DNA of 64,000 bases from Myxococcales bacterium. GTDB lineage: Bacteria; Myxococcota_A; UBA9160; UBA4427. The DNA lies in contig JADFNE010000008.1 of NCBI GenBank assembly GCA_022563535.1, positions 32,291-96,290 of the forward strand, given 5' to 3'. Position 1 is the stretch's first letter. The number at the start of each line of letters is the position of its first letter. The notes under the pieces were generated by a model, which made no database searches, had not been told where the DNA came from, and saw only the letters and a program-made list of their open reading frames with translations. The position numbers were made by a program, and so were the translations under genes. Shown here one piece after another: positions 37,001-45,337 of the stretch.

Positions 37001-37371
37001 CTCCATTCGAAACGTTCGCCGGACTCTGGAACTACTGGGCCGTCATCGTGCTGATGATGATCGGTCTCTACATCATGATCTCCCGGGGCAACCTGGTGAA
37101 GAAGATCATGGGCATGAACATCTTCCAGGTGTCCGTGATCATGTTGTACGTCTCGATGGGGAAAGTGCGCGGTGGCACGGCGCCGATCCTCATTGAAGGG
37201 GCCCAGGACGTCGCGTACTCAAATCCGCTGCCCCATGTCCTGATGCTCACGGCCATCGTGGTCGGTGTTGCGACGACCGCCGTCGGGCTCGCGCTCGCGG
37301 TGCGGATCAAAGAAGCCTACGGAACGGTCGAGGAAGACGAGATCGTGAATCTGGACCGGGAGGGTTCGTGA
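36997..37371 (+). CDS. mrpC: Cation/proton antiporter subunit C (MrpC/MnhC/MbhG; NuoK-like)
   Basis: A 124-residue NuoK-type subunit with three spans: VIVLMMIGLYIMISRGNLVK, NIFQVSVIMLYVSMGK and VLMLTAIVVGVATTAVGLAL. PLPHVLMLTAIVVG is the family signature. ATG 36997 overlaps the mrpB stop codon. Overlaps the next gene by 4 nt (GTGA). Confidence 0.91.
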   Translation: MTPFETFAGLWNYWAVIVLMMIGLYIMISRGNLVKKIMGMNIFQVSVIMLYVSMGKVRGGTAPILIEGAQDVAYSNPLPHVLMLTAIVVGVATTAVGLALAVRIKEAYGTVEEDEIVNLDREGS

Positions 37372-38837
37372 GCGAACACCTTCCCGCACTTCAGGTCGTA
37401 ATTCCCCTGTTGGCAGCGCCCATTTGCTTGTTGCTGCGGCATCAGGCAACGGTACGTGCGCTGGCCATTGGCGTGACGTTCGTGGGCTTCGCGATCTCGC
37501 TCCTGCTCATCGCCCAGGTGCAGGAGAGCGGCCAGGTCATCTACGAGTTTGGCGGCTGGCCCCGTCCGCTGGGGATCGAATACGCGGTAGATCTGACCAA
37601 CGCGTTCGTGCTCGTGATCGTGTCGATGATTGCGGCGGTGATCCTGCCAATTGGACCAGGTCACAGCCAGGTGCCGGAAGGGCGCGAGTATCTCTTCTAC
37701 GCAGCCTTTCTGTTGTGCCTGTCGGGTTTGCTCGGCGTTGCGATCACCGGGGACGTGTTCAACATCTTCGTGTTCCTGGAAATCACGTCCCTCGCGACTT
37801 ATATCCTCATCGCCCTCGGTCGAGACCGGCGGGCGCTGATGGCGGCCTATACCTATCTCATCGTCGGAACCATCGGCGCGACATTCTTGTTGATCGGTAT
37901 CGGTCTGCTCTACCAGATGACCGGCACGCTAAACATCGCCGATCTCGCGCTGCGACTGGAAGACGTAAAGGAGACCCGCACCGTCATCGTCGCATTTGGC
38001 TTCGTGATGGTGGGGATCAGTATCAAGCTCGCGGTGTTGCCCCTGCACCAGTGGCTCCCCAATGCCTACTCGTTCGCGCCCCCAGTGGTTTCTGCGTTTC
38101 TCGCAGCGACCGCTACCAAGGTGGCGTACTACCTCATGCTGCGTTTTTCGTTCACGATCTTCGGTGCCGCGTTCGTGTTCTCTACGCTGAGGCTCAACTT
38201 GATCCTCACCCCGCTCTCCCTGGCAGCGATGTTCATCGGATCCATCGCCGCGATCTATCAGACAGACTTCAAACGCCTGCTCGCGTATTCGAGCATCGCG
38301 CAGATCGGCTACATGACCTTGGGGCTGAGCCTCAATTCCGAACTCGGAGTGACCGCGGGCATCGTCCATCTCTTCAATCACGCTCTGATGAAGGGTGGGC
38401 TCTTTTTGGTCGCGGGTTGCATCGTTGCGCGCCTGGGGTCGAGCGCGATCGAGGACATGCGCGGTCTCGGCAAACGCATGCCCCTGACGGCGGCGGCGCT
38501 CGTGGTGGCGGGGTTGGGCATGATTGGGGTGCCGGGGACCGTGGGCTTCGTGAGCAAGTGGGTATTGGTCTCGGCGGCGATCGAACGCGAGTACTTCGAC
38601 GTCACCATCTTGATCTTGCTGAGTTCGCTTTTGGCCCTGGTCTACGTGTGGCGCTTGATCGAAGTGATGTATATGAGCGAGGCGCCCGCCAACGCGATTA
38701 CGGGTGAAGCCCCGGCGAAGTTCCTGATCCCCGCCTGGATCCTGGTAAGCGCGAGTGTCTACTTCGGCTTTTCGACTGACCAGACCCTGGGCATCGCTTC
38801 GGCTGCAGCCCGGCAACTTCTCGGGGGTGGCGGGTGA
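37368..38837 (+). CDS. mrpD: Proton-translocating antiporter subunit D (MrpD/MbhH)
   Basis: A 489-residue, ~14-span ion-pumping subunit homologous to complex I NuoL/M/N. The residues needed for proton transfer are in place: Glu in FVFLEITSLATY (E138), Lys in GISIKLAVLPLHQWLP (K220) and Lys in AATATKVAYYLMLRF (K251), plus a HALMKGGLFL segment in the second half. GTG 37368 overlaps the mrpC stop. As the seventh gene it sits where mbhH lies in membrane-bound hydrogenase operons. Overlaps the next gene by 4 nt. Confidence 0.93.
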   Translation: MSEHLPALQVVIPLLAAPICLLLRHQATVRALAIGVTFVGFAISLLLIAQVQESGQVIYEFGGWPRPLGIEYAVDLTNAFVLVIVSMIAAVILPIGPGHSQVPEGREYLFYAAFLLCLSGLLGVAITGDVFNIFVFLEITSLATYILIALGRDRRALMAAYTYLIVGTIGATFLLIGIGLLYQMTGTLNIADLALRLEDVKETRTVIVAFGFVMVGISIKLAVLPLHQWLPNAYSFAPPVVSAFLAATATKVAYYLMLRFSFTIFGAAFVFSTLRLNLILTPLSLAAMFIGSIAAIYQTDFKRLLAYSSIAQIGYMTLGLSLNSELGVTAGIVHLFNHALMKGGLFLVAGCIVARLGSSAIEDMRGLGKRMPLTAAALVVAGLGMIGVPGTVGFVSKWVLVSAAIEREYFDVTILILLSSLLALVYVWRLIEVMYMSEAPANAITGEAPAKFLIPAWILVSASVYFGFSTDQTLGIASAAARQLLGGGG

Positions 38838-40288
38838 ACGAAGTCGTCGTAAGTGTGTTTCTGCCGCTCCTCGGAGCGATCTTCGTCGCGCTTGCGGGAC
38901 GCTCTGCAAACTTGCGGGACGCGGTCACCGTGCTGACGGGGGTGATCACCTTCGCGGTGACGGCCAGTCTGGTTCCCCAGGTGATGGCGGGGGCGCGACC
39001 CGCATTCGAAATGTTCTCCGTGTTTCCCGGGGTTTCCCTGGCTTTCGAGGTCGAACCCCTCGGCATGCTCTTCGGGCTCGTTTCCTCGTCGCTCTGGATC
39101 CTGACCTCGATCTACGCATTTGGCTACATGCGCGGGCACGGCGAAGTCAACCAGACTCGCTTCTTCGTTTGCTTTGCCATCGCGATCTCGGCAGCCCTCG
39201 GCATCGCCTTTTCGGCCAACCTCTTTACCATGTTCCTGTTCTACGAAGTGTTGACATTTTCGACCTACCCGCTCGTCACCCATCACGGCGACGCGAAAGC
39301 GAAGGCAGCGGGGCGTGTCTATCTGGGGATCCTGGTTTCGACTTCGGTCCTGTTCTTCTTGTTTGCGATCATCTGGACCTATTCCATTGCCGGCACCCTC
39401 GACTTTACGAGCGGTGGCATTCTGGCGGGTAAGCTGGACAACGGCTTGCTCGCGGTGCTGTTGGCGTTGTTCGCATTCGGCCTGGGCAAAGCGGCGTTGA
39501 TGCCGTTTCATCGCTGGCTGCCCGCCGCGATGGTGGCCCCCACGCCGGTCAGCGCCTTGCTCCACGCGGTAGCGGTGGTCAAGGCGGGCGTCTTTGCCAT
39601 GGTAAAGATCCTCGTCTATGTCTTTGGGATCGATCATCTCAGGGAATCCGGAGCGTCCGTGTGGTTGATGTATGTGGCGTCCGCGACAATTCTGATTGCG
39701 TCGGTGCGCGCGCTATCGATGGAAAATCTCAAGGCGCGGCTCGCCTACTCGACCATCAGTCAACTCTCGTACATCACCCTCGGCGCAGCACTCGCCACAT
39801 CGTCGGCGGTGTTAGGTGCCGGGATGCACATTGCGATGCACGCGATGGGCAAGATCACGCTGTTCTTTTGTGCGGGCGCAATCTACGTGGCCGCGCACAA
39901 GACCGAGGTTCATGAACTGGACGGGCTTGGGCGACGCATGCCCTTTACATTTGCGGCGTTCTTCCTCGGTTCTCTCTCGATCATTGGGCTGCCTCCGATG
40001 GGTGGAGCCTGGAGTAAGTGGTATCTGATTCTGGGCGCAGCCGAGGGACACCATCTGGTCTTCGTGGGGGTTCTGATGCTGAGCAGCTTGCTTTCGATTG
40101 GATATCTGATGCCGATCGTGGTGCGCGGTTTCTTCAGAGAACCATCGGCCGCCGACGCTGGCGGCGATATCAAGGAGGCTTCCCCTGCGATGGTGGTGCC
40201 GCTTTGCGTGACGGCGCTCGCAAGTGTGGGATTGTTCTTCTTTGCCCCGAAGATCAGAGAGTTGTTGCTCCCGATGGTCGGCGGATGA
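38834..40288 (+). CDS. Second MrpD/NuoM-like ion-pumping subunit
   Basis: A 484-residue protein of the same superfamily, distinct from the preceding subunit. Channel residues are retained: Glu in MFLFYEVLTFSTYPL, Lys in GLGKAALMPFHRWLPAAM, Lys in AVAVVKAGVFAMVKI, and MHAMGKITLFFCAG in the second half. Classical Mrp complexes have one MrpD plus the N-terminal part of MrpA. Here there is no MrpA; this gene may provide that pump. GTG 38834 overlaps the mrpD stop. Confidence 0.9.
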   Translation: MNEVVVSVFLPLLGAIFVALAGRSANLRDAVTVLTGVITFAVTASLVPQVMAGARPAFEMFSVFPGVSLAFEVEPLGMLFGLVSSSLWILTSIYAFGYMRGHGEVNQTRFFVCFAIAISAALGIAFSANLFTMFLFYEVLTFSTYPLVTHHGDAKAKAAGRVYLGILVSTSVLFFLFAIIWTYSIAGTLDFTSGGILAGKLDNGLLAVLLALFAFGLGKAALMPFHRWLPAAMVAPTPVSALLHAVAVVKAGVFAMVKILVYVFGIDHLRESGASVWLMYVASATILIASVRALSMENLKARLAYSTISQLSYITLGAALATSSAVLGAGMHIAMHAMGKITLFFCAGAIYVAAHKTEVHELDGLGRRMPFTFAAFFLGSLSIIGLPPMGGAWSKWYLILGAAEGHHLVFVGVLMLSSLLSIGYLMPIVVRGFFREPSAADAGGDIKEASPAMVVPLCVTALASVGLFFFAPKIRELLLPMVGG

Positions 40289-40298
40289 GGGAATCGTT

Positions 40299-40598
40299 GT
40301 GAATCCAGACCAAGATAAAAATAGCGGCGCGCACGGCGCGAAGGGCGAGCAAGGCGAACTCGAGAAGGGTTGGTTCGACGTTCCCGAGAACGTAAACAAG
40401 ATCATCTGGACCCTCGTCGCGCTCTGCGCTGCATCGGTGGCCGCAGAACTCTTCTTTCACAAGCACTCTCCTTACGACTTCTTGGACTTCCCCGGCTCTG
40501 ACGCCCTTTACGGCTTCGTGTCCTGCGTATTGTTGGTGTTGGCGGCGAAGCGAATACGCAAGGTCTTGATGCGCGACGAAGATTACTATGACGGATAG
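40299..40598 (+). CDS. Unrecognised small membrane subunit (99 aa) in the antiporter operon
   Basis: I do not recognise this family. GTG 40299, preceded by GAGGGAAT, gives a hydrophilic N-terminus (NPDQDKNSGAHGAKGEQGE), then KGWFDVPENVNKIIWTLVAL, a first span, the lumen-like loop FFHKHSPYDFLDFPG and a second span YGFVSCVLLVLAAKR ending KVLMRDEDYYDG. The two-span layout and its position between two ion-pumping subunits (10 nt after one, 11-nt overlap with the next) suggest an accessory subunit of the complex. Confidence 0.75.
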   Translation: MNPDQDKNSGAHGAKGEQGELEKGWFDVPENVNKIIWTLVALCAASVAAELFFHKHSPYDFLDFPGSDALYGFVSCVLLVLAAKRIRKVLMRDEDYYDG

Positions 40599-42309
40599 TC
40601 CGACCGACAGCGTTACGAATTTGGCGATGCTGCTTCCACCGGGCTGGCTCATGATCCTGGGCGCGCTCGTCGTGCCGCTTTTACGGGGCTCGGTACGCCA
40701 GGTCTTCATGCTCGTGCTTCCGGTGATGGGGCTCGTTCAGTTGCTCGCGCTTCCTCTCGGAAGCAGCCTGACGAGCGAGTTCATGGGCTACGAACTCGAA
40801 CTCATGCGCGTCGACGAACTGTCCCGGGCCTTCGGCGTGGTTTTCTACGTCGCCACGTTCATCAGTCTGATCTACGCGATGAAGGTCAAGGACTCGCTCC
40901 AGGCGGCATCGGCCTTGATCTACGCCGGAAGCGCCATCGCTGCAGTCTTTGCGGGCGATCTGATCACGCTGTTCGTCTGCTGGGAACTCACTGCCGTCTC
41001 TTCGGTGTTCTTGATCTGGGCGAATCGAACCGAAGCGTCCCTGCGCGCCGGTATGCGTTACCTGATCATTCAAGTCGGCTCGGGGGTGCTGCTGCTCGCG
41101 GGAGCGATCATCCATTTTGCGGAGACCGGCTCTCTCGCGTTCAATCACCTGGGCCTGGACAGCCCGGGAGCGACTTTGATCTTCATTGCTTTCGGCATCA
41201 AGGCGGCCTTTCCGTTCCTGCACAACTGGTTGCAGGATGCGTATCCCAACGCCACGGTGACGGGCACGGTCTTCCTATCGTCCTTCACCACCAAGTTGGC
41301 GATCTACGCCCTGGCACGGGGCTTTGCGGGAACCGAAATCCTGATTCCGATTGGCGCGGCGATGACCGCGTTCCCGATCTTCTATGCGGTGATCGAAAAC
41401 GACCTGCGCAAGGTTCTGGCCTACAGCCTGAACAATCAGCTCGGTTTCATGGTGGTCGGCATCGGGATCGGAACTGAACTCGCCCTCAACGGAACTGTGG
41501 CCCACGTCTGTGCCCACGTGATCTACAAGGGGTTGCTGTTCATGAGCATGGGCGCTGTGCTGCACCGCGTGGGTACGATCAAGGGCTCGGAACTGGGGGG
41601 GCTCTACAAGTCGATGCCCCTCACGACGATCTTTTGCATCGTGGGCGCTGCATCGATTTCGGCGGTCCCCCTCACCAGCGGATTCGTCACCAAGAGCATG
41701 ATCTTGACCGCGTCCGCGGAGGGAAACCACACGATCGCATTCCTCGTGATGCTCTTCGCGTCCGCGGGCGTCTTCCATCACTCGGGGATCAAGATTCCGT
41801 TCTTTGCGTTCTTTGCCCACGATCGGGGTCACCGGGTCAAGGAAGCGCCGCTGAACATGTTGCTGGCCATGGGGATCGCGGCGGCGCTGTGTCTGGCGAT
41901 CGGGCTCTTCCCGGGCGTGCTCTACGGCCTGCTGCCATATCCGGTGGATTACGAGCCATACACGACATCACACGTGGTCAGCATGCTTCAGCTGCTGTTG
42001 TTTTCTGCGCTTGCATTCACCTTCTTGATGAAGACGGGGTTCTACCCGCCCGAACTGCGCAGCACGGTGCTCGACAGCGACTGGCTCTACCGCAGACTGT
42101 TGCCTTCGGTCCGAGATCGGCTTGGTGCAGCCTATACCGTGACCCTTGATTTCAGCATGTCGAAGTTTCACGCCGGACGCCGGGCGCTGTTGTCCCAGGT
42201 CGAAAAGATCCACGAACCCTTCGGTCCCCTCGGCGAACCCTGGCCCACGGGAGCGACCACGTTGTGGGCGGCCGTCATGCTGTTTACCTACCTGGTGCTC
42301 TACTACTAA
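40588..42309 (+). CDS. Third NuoL/MrpD-like ion-pumping subunit
   Basis: A 573-residue protein of the NuoL/M/N superfamily, last gene of the operon. Channel residues are present: Glu in LFVCWELTAVSSVFLIW, Lys in FGIKAAFPFLHNWLQDAYP and Lys in SFTTKLAIYALARG, plus AHVIYKGLLFMSMG. It has a ~90-residue C-terminal part with a last span VMLFTYLVLYY and a hydrophilic stretch before it (RRALLSQVEKIHEPFG). ATG 40588 overlaps the small-subunit gene by 11 nt. With the two preceding subunits this gives three ion-pumping subunits in one operon. Confidence 0.9.
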   Translation: MTDSPTDSVTNLAMLLPPGWLMILGALVVPLLRGSVRQVFMLVLPVMGLVQLLALPLGSSLTSEFMGYELELMRVDELSRAFGVVFYVATFISLIYAMKVKDSLQAASALIYAGSAIAAVFAGDLITLFVCWELTAVSSVFLIWANRTEASLRAGMRYLIIQVGSGVLLLAGAIIHFAETGSLAFNHLGLDSPGATLIFIAFGIKAAFPFLHNWLQDAYPNATVTGTVFLSSFTTKLAIYALARGFAGTEILIPIGAAMTAFPIFYAVIENDLRKVLAYSLNNQLGFMVVGIGIGTELALNGTVAHVCAHVIYKGLLFMSMGAVLHRVGTIKGSELGGLYKSMPLTTIFCIVGAASISAVPLTSGFVTKSMILTASAEGNHTIAFLVMLFASAGVFHHSGIKIPFFAFFAHDRGHRVKEAPLNMLLAMGIAAALCLAIGLFPGVLYGLLPYPVDYEPYTTSHVVSMLQLLLFSALAFTFLMKTGFYPPELRSTVLDSDWLYRRLLPSVRDRLGAAYTVTLDFSMSKFHAGRRALLSQVEKIHEPFGPLGEPWPTGATTLWAAVMLFTYLVLYY

Positions 42310-42440
42310 GGCCGGCTGGCTCCGATGCGGATTTCGCGGCTCGGGAGGGGGCAGGGGCGGGTTACTCTGCACTTTGTAGGCGCCTGCTAATGTCGTGAGG
42401 CAGGTCGCAGCGCGAGTTCATCCCGCCGGAGGTAAGGCAG

Positions 42441-43442
42441 TTGCTCGACATCCCGCGTCTCAAGCGAATCCCGTTGAGCCGATATCCCCTGGCTCAAAAG
42501 GTGATTGGCAATATTGGTCTCTGGCCAAACTTTCGCCTGCCGCCACAGGTCGAAATTATTTTGGAGGATTTCGAGCGGATTCCCCAACGTTCAGTGATCT
42601 ACGCGATGAATCACACCGATCGCTATAACTATTTTCCGTTCCAGTTTCAGCTGTGGAAAAGCCTGGATCGCTTTACCGCGACCTGGGTCAAGGGCAAGTA
42701 CTACGAAAACGCCCTGCTGGGCAAGTTCATGGAGCTCACCAACAATATCCCCACCGTTTCACGGGGGTATCTGATCACCCGGGATTTCGTCTCTGTGATG
42801 GATCGGACGCCGACATCCGACGAATACACGGCGCTGCGCAGTTGGGTCGACGAGACTGCGCAAGGGGATGTCGGAGAGACGCCCCTGCTCTCCGCGGCGG
42901 TTTCGGAAAAACTTTTGAACGAGCCGCGGGATGTATTGGGCTACGCGTTCGATCCCGAGCGAAAGAGCTATCCCGAGTACATCAACTCGATCTTTGCCGT
43001 GATGATGGAGTTGTTCGTGTCTCTCAATGAGCGCGCACTCGATCTCGGCCTCGACCTGCTGATCTTTCCCCAGGGCACCCGCTCGATCCGGCTGAGCGCT
43101 GGCCACATCGGACTGGCGGAAATGGCGCTGCGGTTTCAAGCCACGGTGGTTCCGGTCGGCTGCAGCGGATCGGATCTCGTCTATCCCGGCGCCTCTCCCT
43201 TCGGAAAGGGGGGCCGGATCGTCTATCGCTTTGGAGAACCGATTCCCTACAAAGAGATGGAACGCTTTCACATCCCCGACGATTTCACGCCCTTCGACTC
43301 CCGACACGAAGCGCAACACAAGGTCAAGTTGCAGGGCTTCGTCGACGTGGTGATGGATCGGATCAACGAACTCGTGGATCCTCAATATCAGTACGGCGAT
43401 GGCGCCTCCCCCGTCGAATCGGGCAGCGATCGCTTTCTCTGA
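42441..43442 (+). CDS. Glycerolipid acyltransferase (PlsC/LPLAT-like)
   Basis: A 333-residue protein of the 1-acyl-glycerol-3-phosphate/lysophospholipid acyltransferase fold. Block I reads MNHTDRYNYFPF: the expected H-x4-D is H-x4-N, an unusual change. Block III reads LLIFPQGTRSIRL, and a later TVVPVGCSGSDLVYPG matches the fourth block. It has no signal or clear span, so it is peripheral. The start is TTG 42441 with GGAGG 8 nt upstream (42428-42432), a strong ribosome site; no ATG fits the N-terminus. Monocistronic, 131 nt after the antiporter operon. Confidence 0.8.
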   Translation: MLDIPRLKRIPLSRYPLAQKVIGNIGLWPNFRLPPQVEIILEDFERIPQRSVIYAMNHTDRYNYFPFQFQLWKSLDRFTATWVKGKYYENALLGKFMELTNNIPTVSRGYLITRDFVSVMDRTPTSDEYTALRSWVDETAQGDVGETPLLSAAVSEKLLNEPRDVLGYAFDPERKSYPEYINSIFAVMMELFVSLNERALDLGLDLLIFPQGTRSIRLSAGHIGLAEMALRFQATVVPVGCSGSDLVYPGASPFGKGGRIVYRFGEPIPYKEMERFHIPDDFTPFDSRHEAQHKVKLQGFVDVVMDRINELVDPQYQYGDGASPVESGSDRFL

Positions 43443-43646
43443 GCAGCAGCCTGGGCACTGGTCTTTTTGGGCTCCGTGTGAACGCAACGTTCCTGCTTGC
43501 CGCCTGGTTGCTTCTCGACACCCGGCTGCAGCTGCCTCGCGAGGCCCTCGATCTTGCTTCGTTTTTGTCGTTTTTACTCAGTTCACTTTGATTCGCACAC
43601 TTCTTGCATCTCCTCATGGAAACCAAGGGGGGATAAGAGGTGTTGC

Positions 43647-43907
43647 ATGCGACGCGACGTCCACGCACTTGCGAGCCCTGTGAACTACTCGATGGTGGGC
43701 CTGAGTAGGGCACGATTTACCTCATGGTGTGTAACGATGATTGCAATCGTTGCAGGAGTGGGGTTCGCGATCTTTCTGTTCGGATTGGCGTTTTGGCCGG
43801 TCAGGTCCCCGGGGCCTTGGGGATCGAGTCTCAGGGGGTCGGGAGCCTTGTCCCATCTATCTCCCCAAGCTACACATACCGCGCCACAACCTGCTCCACC
43901 TGCGTGA
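43647..43907 (+). CDS. Possible small membrane protein (86 aa)
   Basis: This lies in the 427-nt stretch between the acyltransferase (ends 43442) and the convergent fructosamine-kinase-like gene (ends 43870). AGAGG is 6 nt before ATG 43647. The ORF encodes one hydrophobic span (TMIAIVAGVGFAIFLFGLAF) and a Ser/Pro-rich tail, and its end overlaps the opposing gene by 38 nt. No family is recognised and the tail looks non-conserved. The rest of the stretch (43443-43646) shows no convincing gene, hairpin or promoter. Treat as tentative. Confidence 0.28.
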   Translation: MRRDVHALASPVNYSMVGLSRARFTSWCVTMIAIVAGVGFAIFLFGLAFWPVRSPGPWGSSLRGSGALSHLSPQATHTAPQPAPPA

Positions 43908-44727
43908 CGTAACTTCCGCCAAATAAATTGACATGAACCATCAGTGGATAGAGCTGCCAAAGCGCTGTGCGCTGCTCAAAGCCCGGTTCCAGCGGAGCCG
44001 CCTCGCGATACGCATCGAACACTCGCGCAGAAAATCCGCCGAACAGCCTCATCATCGCGAGATCCATCTCCGGATGTCCACCGTAGACAGCGGGATCGAT
44101 CAAACATGGCAATCCGCGGTCGTCGGCGATCAGATTTCCGCTCCACAAATCGCCGTGGAGACGCGCGACCCGAGGTTCGGGGCCGCAATGTTCAGACATC
44201 GTCTCGATCAGTCGCTCGAGTTTGCGCTCGAGGTCTAGCGGAAGTCGCTGAGACCGCCGCGACAATTCGACCTGCGGAGCAATCCGTTCGAGCGCGTAAA
44301 ATTCTGACCAGCGCTTTCGGGAGTCGTTGCGCTGTGGAAGCGAGCCGATGTAGTTGTCCCGAAGCAGCCCGAACTGGGGCGCGCCGCTTTGATGTAGCGC
44401 GGCCAGACCGCGGCCCAGGGTTTCGTCGAACTTGTCGACCCTCGGGCATTGTTCGATCCACTCGAGTACGAGATAGGGATCGCCTTTCGAGGTTGTCGCG
44501 ATCACCAACGGAACGCGCAGGCTATCCGACTCACGGAGCCAATCGAGTCCGTGTGCCTCGGCGGCGGACATCGCGCTCTCCCCACCCGGGTAGTGCTTGG
44601 CGAACAACGGAGTCCCGTCTTTCAACTCGATGCGGACGCTATTGCCAATGTCTCCCCCGGACACTGGGGCAACCCTGCGTACGGGTCGCCCGATCAAGTT
44701 TTCGTAGTGGGCTTCAGCTCTGGTCAT
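43870..44727 (-). CDS. Fructosamine kinase family protein
   Basis: A 285-residue protein-kinase-like enzyme that would phosphorylate sugar adducts on amines, promoting deglycation. Seen: N-terminal GRPVRRVAPVSGGDIGNSVR (nucleotide-binding strand region), Lys in LFAKHYPGG, the catalytic loop ARLHGDLWSGNL and the metal motif CLIDPAVYGGHPEMDLAM. The chosen ATG 44727 matches the family start; the open frame extends 45 codons further, into the phosphatase gene. Same strand as, and 19 nt after, the tyrosine phosphatase, so an operon is likely. Confidence 0.88.
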   Translation of the reverse strand: MTRAEAHYENLIGRPVRRVAPVSGGDIGNSVRIELKDGTPLFAKHYPGGESAMSAAEAHGLDWLRESDSLRVPLVIATTSKGDPYLVLEWIEQCPRVDKFDETLGRGLAALHQSGAPQFGLLRDNYIGSLPQRNDSRKRWSEFYALERIAPQVELSRRSQRLPLDLERKLERLIETMSEHCGPEPRVARLHGDLWSGNLIADDRGLPCLIDPAVYGGHPEMDLAMMRLFGGFSARVFDAYREAAPLEPGFEQRTALWQLYPLMVHVNLFGGSYVTQVEQVVARYV

Positions 44728-44746
44728 TGCACCCGCATCTCGAGCC

Positions 44747-45229
44747 TCAGCCCAAGTTGTGTTCTTCGGTGATGTGTCGCAGCAGTCCGCGGCACGCGGC
44801 CTCACAAATGTCGTAGACTCGCTCGAATCCGTTGCCGTCACCGTAGTACGGGTCGGGGACATCTTGGCTATCCGACTTTGTAGCGTCGTAACTTCGCAGC
44901 AGTGAAAGTTTGGCGAGTTCGTCGGGATCGTCGGTCAGTTGCCGTAGGTCGGACAGGTTCTGGACATCCATGGCGAGGACGTAGTCGAAGCGCCGAAAAT
45001 CTGCGGCCTTGAACTGACGCGCACGACTCTCGAGGTGCACGCCTCGTTGCGAGGCTTCCTCGCGGCTGCGCACGTCGGAGAGTTCGCCCGTGTGGTATCC
45101 CGCGGTTCCGGCGCTTTCGGCTTCGATTGCGTTTTCGAGATTCTCCTGGCTCACGAGATTCTGCATGACGCCTTCGGCAGTCGGGGAGCGACAGATGTTT
45201 CCCAGGCAAACAAAGCAGACTCGGATCAT
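44747..45229 (-). CDS. Low-molecular-weight protein-tyrosine phosphatase
   Basis: A 160-residue cytosolic phosphatase. The P-loop CLGNICRSP (Cys8-x5-Arg14) and the general acid in DVPDPYYG (D126) are both in place. Such enzymes act on phosphotyrosine in regulatory or exopolysaccharide kinases. ATG 45229 has GGGAGG 11 nt upstream; the frame continues upstream without similarity. Followed by the fructosamine-kinase-like gene; divergent from the TrmH-type methylase across 108 nt. Confidence 0.93.
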   Translation of the reverse strand: MIRVCFVCLGNICRSPTAEGVMQNLVSQENLENAIEAESAGTAGYHTGELSDVRSREEASQRGVHLESRARQFKAADFRRFDYVLAMDVQNLSDLRQLTDDPDELAKLSLLRSYDATKSDSQDVPDPYYGDGNGFERVYDICEAACRGLLRHITEEHNLG

Positions 45230-45337
45230 GGAATGGGTTTCCTCCCGGGAGCGGTGGATTGGGTCGCGGAGCGTAGCAAGTGCCCGCGCCCCGGGACCTG
45301 GAGCTATGGTACCGGTCCGCACAAAGGAGGCGGCCGG

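Noticed and set aside
37424..38707. A 427-codon out-of-frame ORF inside mrpD
   Set aside because: It is a +2 shadow of mrpD, with Arg/Asp-rich composition and no membrane spans.
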